Assembly: GCA_034508935.3 (NCBI GenBank)
Contig: CM067448.1
Span: forward strand, 8,080,649-8,144,648
Direction: 5' to 3'
DNA: 64,000 nucleotides
From: Berghia stephanieae
Lineage: Eukaryota > Mollusca > Gastropoda > Nudibranchia > Aeolidiidae
Part shown: positions 49,676 through 61,115 of the stretch, in pieces
Numbering within the stretch: position 1 is the stretch's first letter
Layout: every line of letters begins with the position of its first letter
The notes under the pieces: generated by a model
Told to the model about the DNA's origin: nothing
Database searches by the model: none
Seen by the model: the letters and a program-made list of their open reading frames with translations, nothing else
Position numbers and translations under genes: made by a program

Positions 49676-51949
49676 GTCTGCCCTTTATTCGTAAAGGTTT
49701 GATAAAAAAATCTACATATTTTGCATATATTTTTCTGTCAAGGGAATTGCATGTTATTTCTTGTCTTTGTTCTATGTCATTCAATGCACAACATTATTGT
49801 GTAATATTTCTGTCAACAAGAAGTCAAGTGTAAAAGGTTTTATTAGCATTTATAATTCAGTCCATCAGAGTTTGGTCGGCTAGTCTTAAATTTTAAAGAT
49901 GTATTTGCATAGATATTGTCCAATTTTAAAAACAAAAGTCTTTCTTTTTTCGTAAATTTTTGTTCTGTCTCTTTTTCAACACTAATTTTTTTTTTAAAAT
50001 CACGTTATCATAACCATTTCTTTTTCTTTTTTCCTTTTTTTTTCTATTGTGATTTTAAACATTATTAGGATTGTGGATTTTCATAGTTATAGTCATTGTC
50101 TTTATTTTCACACATATCAAATCATTTCGAATTATGAATTTTTTGTTTGATTTTAAAAATAAAATGTCACGTATTTTTTTTGTTTACATAATACAGCTGT
50201 ACTGTGTGATTCTTAATTTTATAAGTTTTTTATCGATTTTTTTTTTTTTAAATTTCGTTTTGATTTTTATCCTTTGTTGAAAATTTGTAAAATAAATTTT
50301 TAAAACGTGTTGGATTTGCTTTTGATGTGTTGAATAAAATGTTCTTTTTGTTTCAAGAGCAACATGTTTTTTTTTTGGTTTTTAAAAAAAATTTATATTG
50401 AATTATTTTGTTTTTCTCATATGTTTTTACACTTAAAATATTTTATATGATATTTAAAACAAAATTGATTTTTAATTCTGTTTTCAAATAACATTATTTA
50501 AACTTGTTTCACAATTATTTGAATATTTTCTTTAAAAATCTTAATTATACGAGTATTCTCATGAATTGAAAAATAACTGACCTTATTTTATTGTTTGATT
50601 TAAAAGATATTTTAGTTAACTCTTGTTTAGATATAGTTTTTTAGTTTGCAATACTCACTTAATATTTCAGCAAATTTATTTAGAATCACCTCAAAAAAAT
50701 AAAGGAACACACATTTATGTTATTTCATTTTCTCCAGTATTTGCTCTAAAGGAGACTTTTATATGCAATGGTTGTGGAAAGGAAAATCAACTACGTAGGT
50801 CTATATTTTTTGTTGTTTTGTTTGTTTCTATTTGTCATTTCTTTTTATCTGGGTCGGGTAATTTCAACCTTTCCCGGCGGGTTTCTATTTTAATCTGAGT
50901 TTGGGTTTTTGAAAAAGAAAAATCTATTTCTTAAGGAAAAATCATGAAATATTGATGATTAGAAGGGATTAAAAGTGATAGGTGATGATTCAAAAATTGT
51001 GACATTTTGAGTGCTATTTTTGTCCTGTTAGATTCTTTTTTTTTTTTTTTTTTTTAAATTTCTTTGAATATTTCTAGTGAGAATTATTATCCTTTTTTTA
51101 TCTCTAAATTTCAAATAATAGGTAACAATGATCAATTGTGTGTTTGATTTGTAATATTTTGTATATAATTGTTTGAATCTCAAGGTTACCTTATTGTCTA
51201 CCATGCATACCCATCACTGTTTTAGACTAGTAATCTCAAACTATTTAGGGGGGAAAAGATACTCATTATGGATGTAAGTCGGTTAAATATGCTTCTTTTA
51301 TAGATCCAATGTTTTTATTTTTGAGTTTTTAAAAGAATATATTGTGTCAGTGCATGACATAATCAGTCGGAAGGTGAAAATTTTGGATTTGTATTGTTTT
51401 TTTTTTCATTTTCTGAAAGAATATGCTCCCCAGAACATTTTAATTTATATTTGAAGTAAATTGGGTGATTTTTCATGAAGCTATGGTCATATGTATGGTT
51501 AAGGTATCCAGCAACTATTCTCAAATTTCATTCTCTTTCAACGTTGACTAGCTGTAAAAAAATTTGGAAGTGAAATGAAGCTTTGATATTTCTCAAAGAT
51601 GTAAAAAAAGGGTCGATTTAATCATTTATGACAAGAACTCATTTTTGATAAAAATTGACCTTTTAACTAAACTTGACAATATCTCAGTTCAAACCTTTTC
51701 ACCATCCGACTGATTATGTCATTCACCCTGATTTATGTTTTTATTTCTCTCAAAATAGTTTTTATAGATTTTGCTAGTTGTAGTCATTTTGATTGCTTTT
51801 AATCACACAAAACACTTGCATACAATCAATTCTTTTATTATTGAGTTTTTCTATTCATTTACTTTTATCACACCAATTTTCAGATGATTTTAGAATTGTG
51901 AACGCTGAGGCATTATTCTGTTTAAGACTCGTTTCTATCATAATTTGAT
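49676..51949. other. AT-rich intergenic DNA
   Basis: Very T-rich, several AATAAA hexamers on the plus strand (near 50158 and 50332). No gene or repeated element recognised in 2.3 kb. Confidence 0.5.
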
Positions 51950-52135
51950 GGGCAGGAGGTCACACTGTGTCTTCTATCCCCCTATTTTTCTGTCCTTCTC
52001 TTGGAATGGGATTACATAGTTTTGTCCTAGCCCTGGCAAGAGTCCTTAACTGGGAAGGGAACAGTCAAATGTATAGTTTTGGGAGATGATATTTGTTTTC
52101 CTTGTAAATCATCTCTCTCATGTTTTGTTTAGATC
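51950..52135 (+). mobile_element. Retroposon C fragment
   Basis: 5'-side part of family C: GTCTTCTATCCCCCTATTTT, TGGGATTACATAGTTTTGTC, CTTGTAAATCATCTCTC. Confidence 0.7.
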
Positions 52136-52234
52136 TTACACTGAAATCTGAATTGAATCTATTCCATTTTGTCCCATTCTGCTTTATTACTATTGCCATT
52201 AAGCTTTACACTGTTATTACCATTGCATGAATGT

Positions 52235-53155
52235 TAAAATAAATAAATAACAATGTGAAACTGAATGTAAGCTTCAAATTAATATATGAAAACAGATAAA
52301 ATGGATGTTTCGGGTTCCCCCTTTATCAACAAAACAGGATGAATGAAACACTACAGACGAATGAGCGGGTGGTTGGATGGGAGCATCACCCTTGAATCAT
52401 ATACCTATGATGTTCGCATGGGTGTACGATCCGATAGTGATGTCGTTTCTTCTTCTCTTTACTAGCCTATCCTGCTTATTTGGTTTGTGATTGTATTTTT
52501 GACAGGGGATATTTTTTTTCTCTGTAAATCTTCTGCCTGTTTGTTCTTGGTTATTTATAATTTAGCTTATGATATCTTTAGGTTATGATTTTGATTTACA
52601 TTTGTACTATTTTTGTTAGATTGCTTGTTTTTTTTTTGTTTCAGCGGTCTCTCATATATTGGATGGGAGCATCACCCTTGAATCATATATCTATGATGTT
52701 CGCATGGGTGTACGATCCGATAGTGATGTCGTTTCTTCTTCTCTTTACTAGCCTATCCTGCTTCTTTGGTTTGTGATTGTATTTTTGACAGGGGATATTT
52801 TTTTTCTTCTGTAAATCTTCTGCCTGTTTGTTCTTGGTTATTTATAATTTAGCTTATGATATCTTTAGGTTATGATTTTGATTTACATTTGTACTATTTT
52901 TGTTAGATTGCTTGTTTTTTTGTTTCAGCGGTCTCTCATATAACCTCATTTGTGTTGGAAGAGACCTAAAGCAACAAACAAACAAAAAAAATCTCTCATA
53001 TAACCTCAATTGTGTTGGAAGAGACCTAAAGCAACAAACAAACAGACGAATGAGATCTGTTTTCGTATATTCAATTGAAGCTTACCTTCAATTTCTCATT
53101 GTTAATTATTTATTTCTTCGAGGTTCGAGCAGCAACATTTACATTACATGAATGT
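52235..53155. mobile_element. Foldback element E copy split by retroposon D
   Basis: Left arm 52235-52365, right arm 53055-53155 (TTCTCATTGTTAATTATTTA, CTTCGAGGTTCGAGCAGC). The D insertion sits between them. Confidence 0.75.
52366..53043 (+). mobile_element. Retroposon D, trimeric insertion
   Basis: 678 bp flanked by the 11-bp duplication AGACGAATGAG (52355-52365 and 53044-53054). Unit 1 (52366 to about 52658) breaks off inside its 3' hairpin at CTCTCATATA and continues as unit 2 (about 52659-52988). Unit 2 ends in the full hairpin and AAAC tail, and a hairpin-only third unit follows (about 52991-53043). Confidence 0.88.
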
Positions 53156-53334
53156 AAATAACGTTGAAAATATCAAATACAAGCTTCAATTTAGTTCATT
53201 CACAAAGACTATTGCATTTGGACGTTTCGGGTTTACCCTTTGGCCTTGTTAATGTCATCCTCTCATCTTAAATCCGTCTTTAGTGACTTATTCATTGTGT
53301 TTTGTTGACAAAGGGGAGGTCCGAAATGTCCTAG

Positions 53335-53545
53335 TAATTAGTTGGGTACTTTGATGGTGTGCTCTTGGAACCTACATCTGTTCCCTATTTGAACCAATTC
53401 CCCTTTGTCTCACCTTTTTTCTTTTGTGCTTTAATTGTAATTCTAGAACATTTTACTATCCCATTTTCTTCCTTTTTACTGGCGCTTATATGACCTTAAT
53501 GTGTTGCAAGCGCCGTAAAACCCTCAAAAACAAAACAGAGATCGG
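53335..53545 (+). mobile_element. Retroposon C, 3' end
   Basis: Last 200 bp of family C with the hairpin GGCGCTT (53481-53487) and AAGCGCC (53508-53514), tail CTCAAAAACAAAAC. Confidence 0.8.
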
Positions 53546-53823
53546 TAGGGACTGCCTGAAGCCTGGGATCGTGAAAATACTAATAAAAGAGTGAAAATAG
53601 AGAGGCTTTGTATGGGAACAATACAGAGAATGGACGTTTCGGGTACAAACCCTTCGTCAGCACAACAATAAACTAATTAATGTGAAAAAATAAATAAGAA
53701 TAATTTTATTTGAATGCATGTTTGAAAAGGAATATCTTTGTCTTGTTGATTTGACACTAATAACGATATTATTTTGTGATCCAAAGAATGTAGCTTTCCC
53801 ACCTCCCCTCCCCCTGTTTTTTA

Positions 53824-53845
53824 CTCCCCCCCCCCCCCCCCCCCT
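53824..53845. repeat. C tract
   Basis: About 20 C in a row. Confidence 0.9.
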
Positions 53846-53944
53846 TATTTTTGTAACAGTCAAGGTTGCCAATTTTCCGTCTATTTACGGAATTCAGTCT
53901 CTTATAAACCCTCAGTATATTTTCCTATCAAAAAAAAAGGAGAA

Positions 53945-54160
53945 CTAGCAGTACAGCATAGATTAAAATGATCTTTAGATTTTTAAAGAGAGGCAGTCGA
54001 GTTTGACTTTTTATTTTTATGAATATTTTTTTTTTTTTTTATGTGGCGTGAGATGTGTATTGGCATTAATGTTGTTTTTGTTGTAGGCTGCGGCTGAGGA
54101 AAGGTCTGAGCCCTTAATCGTTGTTTATGACATATGTTATTCTTTGTTGAAGCTGTCAGA
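53945..54160 (+). repeat. repeat shared with 42765-42950, exon-like core
   Basis: Second copy of the intron 4 repeat. Core 54087-54103 GCTGCGGCTGAGGAAAG, bounded by TTGTTGTAG and GTCTGAG. Confidence 0.65.
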
Positions 54161-54290
54161 ATAAAGGAAGTACATAATGTCTTTTGACAAGAGTTCAGAA
54201 CTCAGAAAGAGGCCATTCTTCTATGCGTTTGTGTAAAAGTTCAGTCAATTTTTGTTTCCTGAATTGGCAACCCTGAACATTACTTTTGCT

Positions 54291-54507
54291 ATAGGGAATG
54301 AGATTAGCGGAAGAGTAACGTCCCTTGATTGGAAGTCACGAGCGAAAAAGTTATTAGAGAGAGAACGCCATGTTGGTTGTGCGGCATGAGACACTTCACC
54401 GAAACCGAGGACGAGAGAGACATATGCGCAAAACCATTTTGACGTTCTCTCTGTAAGGTGACGTCCAATCAAGGGACGCTACTCTTCCGCTAATCTCATT
54501 CCCTATT
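54291..54507. mobile_element. MITE-O with about 50-bp inverted repeats
   Basis: ATAGGGAATGAGATTAGCGG at the left and CCGCTAATCTCATTCCCTAT at the right. The arms match over about 50 bp with two or three differences, which suggests a fairly young copy. 217 bp in total, no coding frame. Confidence 0.75.
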
Positions 54508-54967
54508 GTTATTGTTGTAGATGTTGTTGTTGTCGCATCTTGCTGTCTTCCTGCACCCATTGTGTGTCATTACCAGTTTTCATTAAATACAAGCCTGCTC
54601 GAGGTTGTGAAGTGTATCTGGATAATAATGATAATAATAAATGATAATGCTTATAGCGCTATAACTTCGAGACACCAGACTCTAAGCGCTTAAATTAAAA
54701 ATTACTTTGGATGAAACATACTCATCTACACACAAAAGAACAAGCACTAATACACACACACACACACACACATTATCATTAAACAAAAAAACAGGACCCC
54801 CTGCATCATTCTGGTATTGTGTCAGAATGAACAAGAAAATAAAGTTTCATGTCAAAATGCTCCGAATTGGACATCTATTTATATTGATATTTTGTTTTTC
54901 TATTTCCAAAAACTGTTACATTCAGGTTTGTCTTAAACTACAATGTATTTTTTTTTTTTTACTGAAC

Positions 54968-55190
54968 ATTTATAAAGGAGGCGAAGTGGCCGAGTGGTTA
55001 AGGCATTGCACCATGATCCAGAAGGTCCCAGGTTTGAGCTTTGCTTCTGGCATTTTCAATTTTTTTTTTGGGCAAGATTATTAACCCTCAATTTGCTCAC
55101 TTTGGACAACATGGTTGATTCGTGTTGACATCAGACATTCTGTTTGATGGATTATCCATATTCCTTCAGGGAGTGCCTAGGCAACAGTAT
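54968..55190 (+). mobile_element. SINE-M copy
   Basis: tRNA-like head AGTGGCCGAGTGGTTAAGGC with B-box-like CCAGGTTTGAGC, T-rich linker, then GTTGACATCAGACATTCTG, also present near 45985. Confidence 0.6.
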
Positions 55191-55344
55191 CTTATGATGC
55201 CATGCCAGAATAGTGTAAATTTTTTTAATCCACGGATTTACCAATGTTTTATTTTTTTATTATAGTCTCTCTCTAAGTAACAAAAACTAAATTTTACATT
55301 CTGGTCATTTAAATTTAAAAATTCCTTTTTGACAACTTGCTCGC

Positions 55345-55470
55345 TCCGAGATGTTACAGTTTTGATGTGATTGTTTACAGTTGACTTCGAGATGTTACAG
55401 TTTTGATGTGATTGTTTACACTTGACTTCGAGATGTTACAGTTTTGATGTGATTGTTTACAGTTGACTTC
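55345..55470. repeat. 41-bp tandem repeat, three copies
   Basis: Unit CGAGATGTTACAGTTTTGAT plus TGATTGTTTACAGTTGACTT; nearly identical copies. Confidence 0.9.
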
Positions 55471-55599
55471 TCATAACTAAAGGCATTTGATATTGTGTCA
55501 TATTTGATGTGTCTTCTATCTACCTTGACATGACTTCCGTTTGAAAAGATGGGTCACGTCTATGAGCAACTTTGATGTTTTGTTGCGATGAACTGACAT

Positions 55600-55785
55600 A
55601 CTCTGGAAAAACAACTTGTATGTTTGAATTTTGGCCAGAAAACTCGTCCTTTATCTAATGACTTCATGTCAATTCCAGGTCTGAGAGCTTTTGACAAGAT
55701 TAGGATCACTTTAACCGATTGAAATTTGAAGGACGAGTTTTCTGTCCAAAATTTATAGTACACATGTTTTTTAGAGTGCAACAGT
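55600..55785. mobile_element. MITE-F copy
   Basis: GGCCAGAAAACTCGTCCTT at the left and AAGGACGAGTTTTCTGTCC at the right; ACTCTGGAAAAAC and TTTTTAGAGTG further out. Confidence 0.7.
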
Positions 55786-55799
55786 GTAGTCGTACGGTC

Positions 55800-55945
55800 T
55801 TTTCAATTTGATATATGATCGTTTCAATTTGATATACGATCGTTTCAATTTGATATACGATTGTTTCAATTTGATATACGATCATTTCAATTTGATTTAT
55901 GATCATTTCAATTTGATACACAATTGTTTCAATTTGATACACTTT
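55800..55945. repeat. 21-bp tandem repeat, about seven copies
   Basis: Unit TTTCAATTTGATATACGATC with small changes. A 63-residue periodic frame (YQIETIV) on the minus strand reflects the repeat only. Confidence 0.9.
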
Positions 55946-56159
55946 ACACTGTTTTGATACTTTCTTGTTTAGTTTGTCATGCATTTGTTTTAAATAAACG
56001 CACACATTATCAGCTTTTCATGTCATTTTCAACCAGAAATAAAATGTGTTTTCCTGAAATGTAATTACCAATGATATGCACAACTCGCTGGTTGGAACCA
56101 CAGTTTTTGTTCTGTGCCTCAACTCTAACTACAATTGTGCTTTTAATATTTTGTGGATT

Positions 56160-56440
56160 TGTGGTCTTGTGGCATTACACTCTCCTTTGGACCTGTAGAT
56201 TTCGGTTTCGAGTCCCGCTCAAAGTGGTGCAAATGTAAATCCCTGGAAAAGGTTCTTTTCTCACAGTCTCTCACCGTACTAGGGTGTAAAATGAGTGCCT
56301 GACCATTAACAGTTTTGACTCGTGTCGGAAAAATATAGAATCTTGCCTAACAGACAGCGTGTTTTGTCCAATATGTCAAGTATTGTTGTTGGTTTGGAAC
56401 CATTTGTATAGCGTTTTTAGCATGTTTAGTAGATATTGCG
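56160..56440 (+). mobile_element. SINE-A copy, old
   Basis: Forward, strongly diverged: GTGGTCTTGTGGCATTACAC head, CGGTTTCGAGTCCCGC B box, AGTAGATATTGCG tail. Confidence 0.72.
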
Positions 56441-56909
56441 TCAATTTTTTATATTTTTTTATTTTTCTTCTGATGCTCAAAGCAGGAAAAATAATTTGGG
56501 GGTACTTGAGAGGTGAAATGTTTGAAATAATTATATATTTTACCACCATTGTCATTAATAATACAACAAGGGCATGTTATTGCTTCACTCGACCATTGAT
56601 AAAATGCAAGTTCCGCGAAAGCCGCAAAATGTCTCGCCTTTTACAAAATTCCGATTTGAGACCCATTGTGTTTGTTGATGAATTATTGTGCATGGATACC
56701 AAAATTATTTTATTGAAGTATTACGGGTTTTTCCTCCTATTGTTATAAATCTTCCCTCTCCTTAATGTAAGCTATAATATTGTATGTTGTTGAAAACATA
56801 GAGGTGTTATGATAGTAACAGAGTTAGGATCTCAAAGTGGAGCAAACATTTTAAAAAATAAAATACAATGCGATATAATCATCGATTGTTTTGCCATTGA
56901 ATAGGATAT
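56441..56909. other. no gene seen
   Basis: AT-rich; the frame around 56500-56750 has no recognisable similarity. Confidence 0.45.
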
Positions 56910-57147
56910 TTAACTCACTCAATCTTAGAGATTTTTGCTACTTTTCAAAATTTGAAAAAATGAATTAAAAATGAGCATGTGCATAGATATTTTTATTCAA
57001 CTACCATTAACATGTCAAAATTAAGAATATTAGCTTTGGTACTACGCCTATAATTTGTCTCAAAAAAAATGTAATAAACAGGCATGGGGTAAAAGTAACC
57101 AGGGGGTATACTACGGATATAGTCGGTGTTAGGGTTGAGTGAGTTAA
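56910..57147 (+). mobile_element. MITE-G copy 2
   Basis: TTAACTCACTCAATCTTAG to GTTAGGGTTGAGTGAGTTAA. Confidence 0.78.
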
Positions 57148-57339
57148 TGGTCTTCAATATTCCAGACATCAACGGTACACGAGTGCTCAGTGAAACACCA
57201 TTGGAGTCTTCATAGTTTCTTATACAATAATATACACTCGTTTAATAGGACCACTTTGTAATGTAGTTATTGTGCACACTGTGAACATACCAGTGAAATA
57301 TGCTCATATAGATATTGTTTTTATTGTTATTATTATGTG

Positions 57340-57342
57340 TTG

Positions 57343-57431
<89 letters not shown>

Positions 57432-57432
57432 G

Positions 57433-57465
<33 letters not shown>

Positions 57466-57493
57466 TACTACTACTATTATTATTATTGTTCTT

Positions 57494-57554
<61 letters not shown>

Positions 57555-57560
57555 TATAAT
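57340..57560. repeat. (ATT)n with CTT and ACT blocks
   Basis: About 220 bp of trinucleotide repeat, mostly ATT. Confidence 0.92.
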
Positions 57561-57759
57561 ATTATTATTGACTCGAGGTGAAGTCTGCATTTACTTTCGA
57601 ATTATGACTAAATCTTTAAATAATTTTCATGGGGTGCCGATATATTGCATAGAAATAAAAATATAGAATCAACAGAGACCGCTTAGAATTCTTCCATGAC
57701 GGTCTATGAGGTTGAGACAATGTATTGTAAACAAGCCAAGCGAATTATAAAACCCCAAA

Positions 57760-57900
57760 CAACTTGTATGTTTGAATTTTGGTCAGAAAACTCGTCCTTT
57801 ATCTAATGACTTCATGTCAATTCCAGGTCTGAGAGCTTTTGACAAGATTAGGATCACTTTAACCGATTGAAATTCTGTCCAAAATTTATAGTACCCAATG
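57760..57900. mobile_element. MITE-F partial copy
   Basis: Matches about 55610-55770 closely (GACTTCATGTCAATTCCAGG) but lacks part of the right end. Confidence 0.68.
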
Positions 57901-58224
57901 TTTCATCAATTTTATCAAAGTTTTGTGTTAAATTTAGCCATGATGATGGTAGGCAGGTCTACTGTACTTGTTTGAAAATTCCAAAATCCGTAATGTTTAG
58001 GAGATCAAAATAATAGCCGTTATAATTAACTTTATAGATCAACATGCTTAAGTAACACTTCAAAATCCTTAGAATTCTGTAGTCTGGCATAAAACTTTCA
58101 TTTTCAATCCGTTTTAATTACTTAGAAATACTCATGAAGTTCTGAAATTGCAACCGAAATTTCGTAATTTCCAGGAATGTTTGTCTTAAAATGTTAAGAT
58201 GTATGAATCTTTGTAGCAGATTGT
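57901..58224. other. no gene seen
   Basis: AT-rich, apparently unique. Confidence 0.45.
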
Positions 58225-58500
58225 GATAAGTTGTTCTTCAGAGCCATTTGGCACATGGAGCCGAAGTTTGTCCTGGTTTCTATAGCGTGAAACGGACAAT
58301 AACAACAATTGCTTGCTATCCTTTTGATAGGACACTAGTCAATAGCAAAGTACTTTCCACCAAATCTAACAGACTCAGCTACCCATTCACTGCTGGGTGG
58401 ACAGGAGGGTCAGAAGTAATCTTGACTGCACCCGGGATCAATCTTGGTCCCTTTAAGTGTGAAGCGAGTACTCTACCAACTGAGCTATCGGGGACCCCCG
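58225..58500 (-). mobile_element. SINE-B copy
   Basis: Near full-length reverse copy: GTTCTTCAGAGCCATTTGGC to CAACTGAGCTATCGGGGACC. Confidence 0.84.
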
Positions 58501-59215
58501 GTAACAGATTTTGATAAGAGTCTTCGCTGATGTTACCATTCAATGTACAACTACAGAGTCTATGTAAAGTAGTCAGCATAGAGTAGTGAATATCAAAATT
58601 TGTCGACATTGGGGTGGTGGGTGGAATTTCTGTTAAAGCAGGAGGAAAGCTGCTCTCTCCTCGGGACATGTAAACTGCCTACAATGTATTCCATTTTATT
58701 AGGGCTAAATAAAAGTCCTACCAACCAAACAAGCCAATCTAAATTCAGGTCACATCCTTTTATGATTACACTTTAATTTGATGGTAATTCAGTGTAGATC
58801 TGTCTCTTTAGTCAAATCTAGTCAAAGAATTTCAACCGTCTCTTGAATGGTGCTATCTGTTATTATTAGTATTATTTTTCATATTATTATTATTACTTTT
58901 ATAACTACTCCTATTATTAATATATTAAGTTCAGATCTGCCACAGACACATATAAAATTGTTATAATTTACCCTAGGGATCCTTTGGTTGTCAACTATTT
59001 ATTATCTCACCTTTTAAAAAGAAAAAACAATTATCGCCGACAAATCTGTTTGAGCCAGTACAATGGCTTCTTAGGGCGGCGAAATAAGTATATACATCTA
59101 TATTTTTGAATGACTTAACATTGTATCTGAAAATGAATCGATACAAATCTATTTTAAAGCATTTCAAAAGAATCATTTCTAAGTGAATGCGTTAATATTG
59201 ATTTATTCTGCTGTA
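58501..59215. other. no gene seen
   Basis: AT-rich, no recognised element; a weak ATT run near 58860-58920. Confidence 0.45.
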
Positions 59216-59219
59216 CTCT

Positions 59220-59690
59220 AAAAACAACTTGTATTCAGAATTAGGGCCAGAAAAACGTATCCTTCAAAAGAAATAATGATCGAATAAAATTACCCTAATT
59301 TTTCCCAAAAAACTGTCAAATCAGGGAATATGTCATGTCCCAGGTTTGAGCATTTTTGGCAAGATGATGGTCATTTAACTCACTCAATCCTAGAGATTTT
59401 TGCTACTTTTCAAAATTGGTACAAATTTATTAAAATTGAGCATGTAGGTACATTGATAGTTTTCATCAACTACCATTAACATGCTGAAACTAAAACAATA
59501 CCTTTGATTCTACGCCTATAATTTTTCTCAGAAATATGTAATAAATAGGCATGGGGTAAAAGTAACCCTGGTAAACTACGGATATAGTCGGTGTTAGGGT
59601 TGAGTGAGTTAATCAATCGATATTTGAAGGATGAATATTCTGGTCAAAAGTTGAAATACATTTTTTTTTTCAAAGTATTTGAAAATTTCA
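59220..59690. mobile_element. MITE-F copy with MITE-G inside
   Basis: Left half of F 59220-59374 (AGGGCCAGAAAAACGTATCC) and right half 59613-59690 (CGATATTTGAAGGATGAATA), separated by MITE-G. Confidence 0.72.
59375..59612 (+). mobile_element. MITE-G copy 3, inserted at TTAA
   Basis: Begins TTAACTCACTCAATCC and ends GGTTGAGTGAGTTAA. Other F copies have a single TTTAAAT/TTTAACC at this point, so TTAA was duplicated. Confidence 0.8.
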
Positions 59691-60009
59691 TTTCCTGTTT
59701 ACTAGTGTTCTATTTGTGATCAATCGAAAATTTTGATCTCGGATTGGAATAATAATTGATGCATTAATGATGTAAAAATTGATGGATGTTTGGGTTTCTT
59801 AATGATGTTGAATGTCCTTGAAAACCCTGGGGTTTCTTTTTGATGGTCGGATGGGTTGTCTGTAGTACGCAAGAGGAACAAAAATACATCAAGGATTTCA
59901 TTGGAAACTTTTATTATTACGTTGAAAATATGTATGTAATCCTTTTTTATCTGGAAAATATTAAATATTGTAAATGTTCATTTAGAAAATATGATTTAGA
60001 ATTGTATGT

Positions 60010-60300
60010 AATTTGTAATACTCACCCTTTCAGATGCTTGGGAAATATTTAGAATTGTATGTAATTACTCACCCTTTCAGATGTTTGGGGAAATATTTAG
60101 AATTGTATGTAATTACTCATCCTTTCAGATGTTTGGGGAAATATTTAGAATTGTATGTAATTACTCATCCTTTCAGATGTTTGGGGAAATATTTAGAATT
60201 GTATGTAATTACATACCCTTTCAGATGTTTGGGGAAATATTTAGAATTGTATGTAATTACACACCCTTTCAGATGTTTGGGGAAATATTTAGTATTGAAT
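60010..60300. repeat. 48-bp tandem repeat, about six copies
   Basis: Unit CCTTTCAGATGTTTGGGGAA plus ATATTTAGAATTGTATGTAA plus TTACTCAT. Because 48 is a multiple of three, all frames stay open and give 16-residue repeats. Each unit contains an acceptor-like CCTTTCAG before ATG. Confidence 0.9.
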
Positions 60301-60594
60301 GTGTTCATCGTGATCAAGAAAACAACGTATTTACCGTTTTTGTGTTCAAGAAGGGAATAATAGTAATAGCAACTGTTATTTACCATCAACTCTGTTGTAA
60401 CAGGGTATTATTTTTAAAAGAAAAAATGTGTAAAACATGGCCTTATCCGGAAAGTGTTCAATCATTTGATACTTACTGTTACCGATAGCAAAGAGCCAAA
60501 GAACTGACTGATAATAATTCTCTTTTCTCCCCGATTCTTCAGAAAGTCAGTGTCATGTTTCTGTTGCTAACGTTTTCTTTCTGGATGCGGATCC
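60301..60594. other. no gene seen
   Basis: No recognised coding similarity; the frame running on from the tandem repeat ends at 60360 or 60488 by chance. Confidence 0.45.
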
Positions 60595-61115
60595 TGACCT
60601 CCCATAGTGGGCAGGGAGGTACATGCTGTGTCTTCTATCCCCCCATACCCGTTTTCCAATTGTTTCCTGTCGTTGTCTTGGTATGAGATTACTTGGTTTT
60701 GTCCTGACCCTGGCCGGAGTCCTAGCTGGGAGGGAAACAGTCAAATGCATAGTTATTGTTTTGGTAGATTATATTTTTTTCCTTGTAAATCATCTCTCTG
60801 TTATGTATTATTATTATTATTATTATTTTGAATGTATAATGTAAGCATTTGAGTGTATTCCTCTTTGTTGGATTTTGTGCTTGTGTCTGGATGAGACTTG
60901 TAGGTGATGTCAAACTGAGTACATTGGCGGTATGCCCTTGGAATCTACATCTGATCCCTATTTGTTCCCAGTTCCCCTTTGTCTTACTTTTTCTTGGGTG
61001 CTTTAATTGTAATTCTAGAACTTTTTACTATCCCATTTTCTTCCTTTTTACTGGCGCTGATATAACCTTTAAAATGTGTTGCAAGCGCCGTAAAACCCTT
61101 AAAAACAAAACAAAA
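60595..61115 (+). mobile_element. Retroposon C, near full-length
   Basis: From GACCTCCCATAGTGGGCAGG to the hairpin GGCGCT (61053-61058) and AGCGCC (61084-61089), with an AAAAC-type tail. An ATT run lies at 60803-60826. Confidence 0.84.

Noticed and set aside
53657-53872. Gly-rich minus-strand frame
   Set aside because: The Gly run is the C tract at 53824-53845 in reverse.
54968-55045. Possible tRNA-Ser or tRNA-Leu gene
   Set aside because: Good A-box match but the variable arm and acceptor stem do not pair; the body is shared with the 45662 SINE.
55706-56005. Frame with YQIETIV periodicity
   Set aside because: A 21-bp satellite read in one frame; no start, homology or neighbours support a protein.
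57272-57666. Overlapping poly-Leu, poly-Tyr and poly-Ile frames
   Set aside because: Three frames of the same ATT array.
60010-60300. CRISPR-like array
   Set aside because: Contiguous 48-bp tandem units without unique spacers, in an animal genome.
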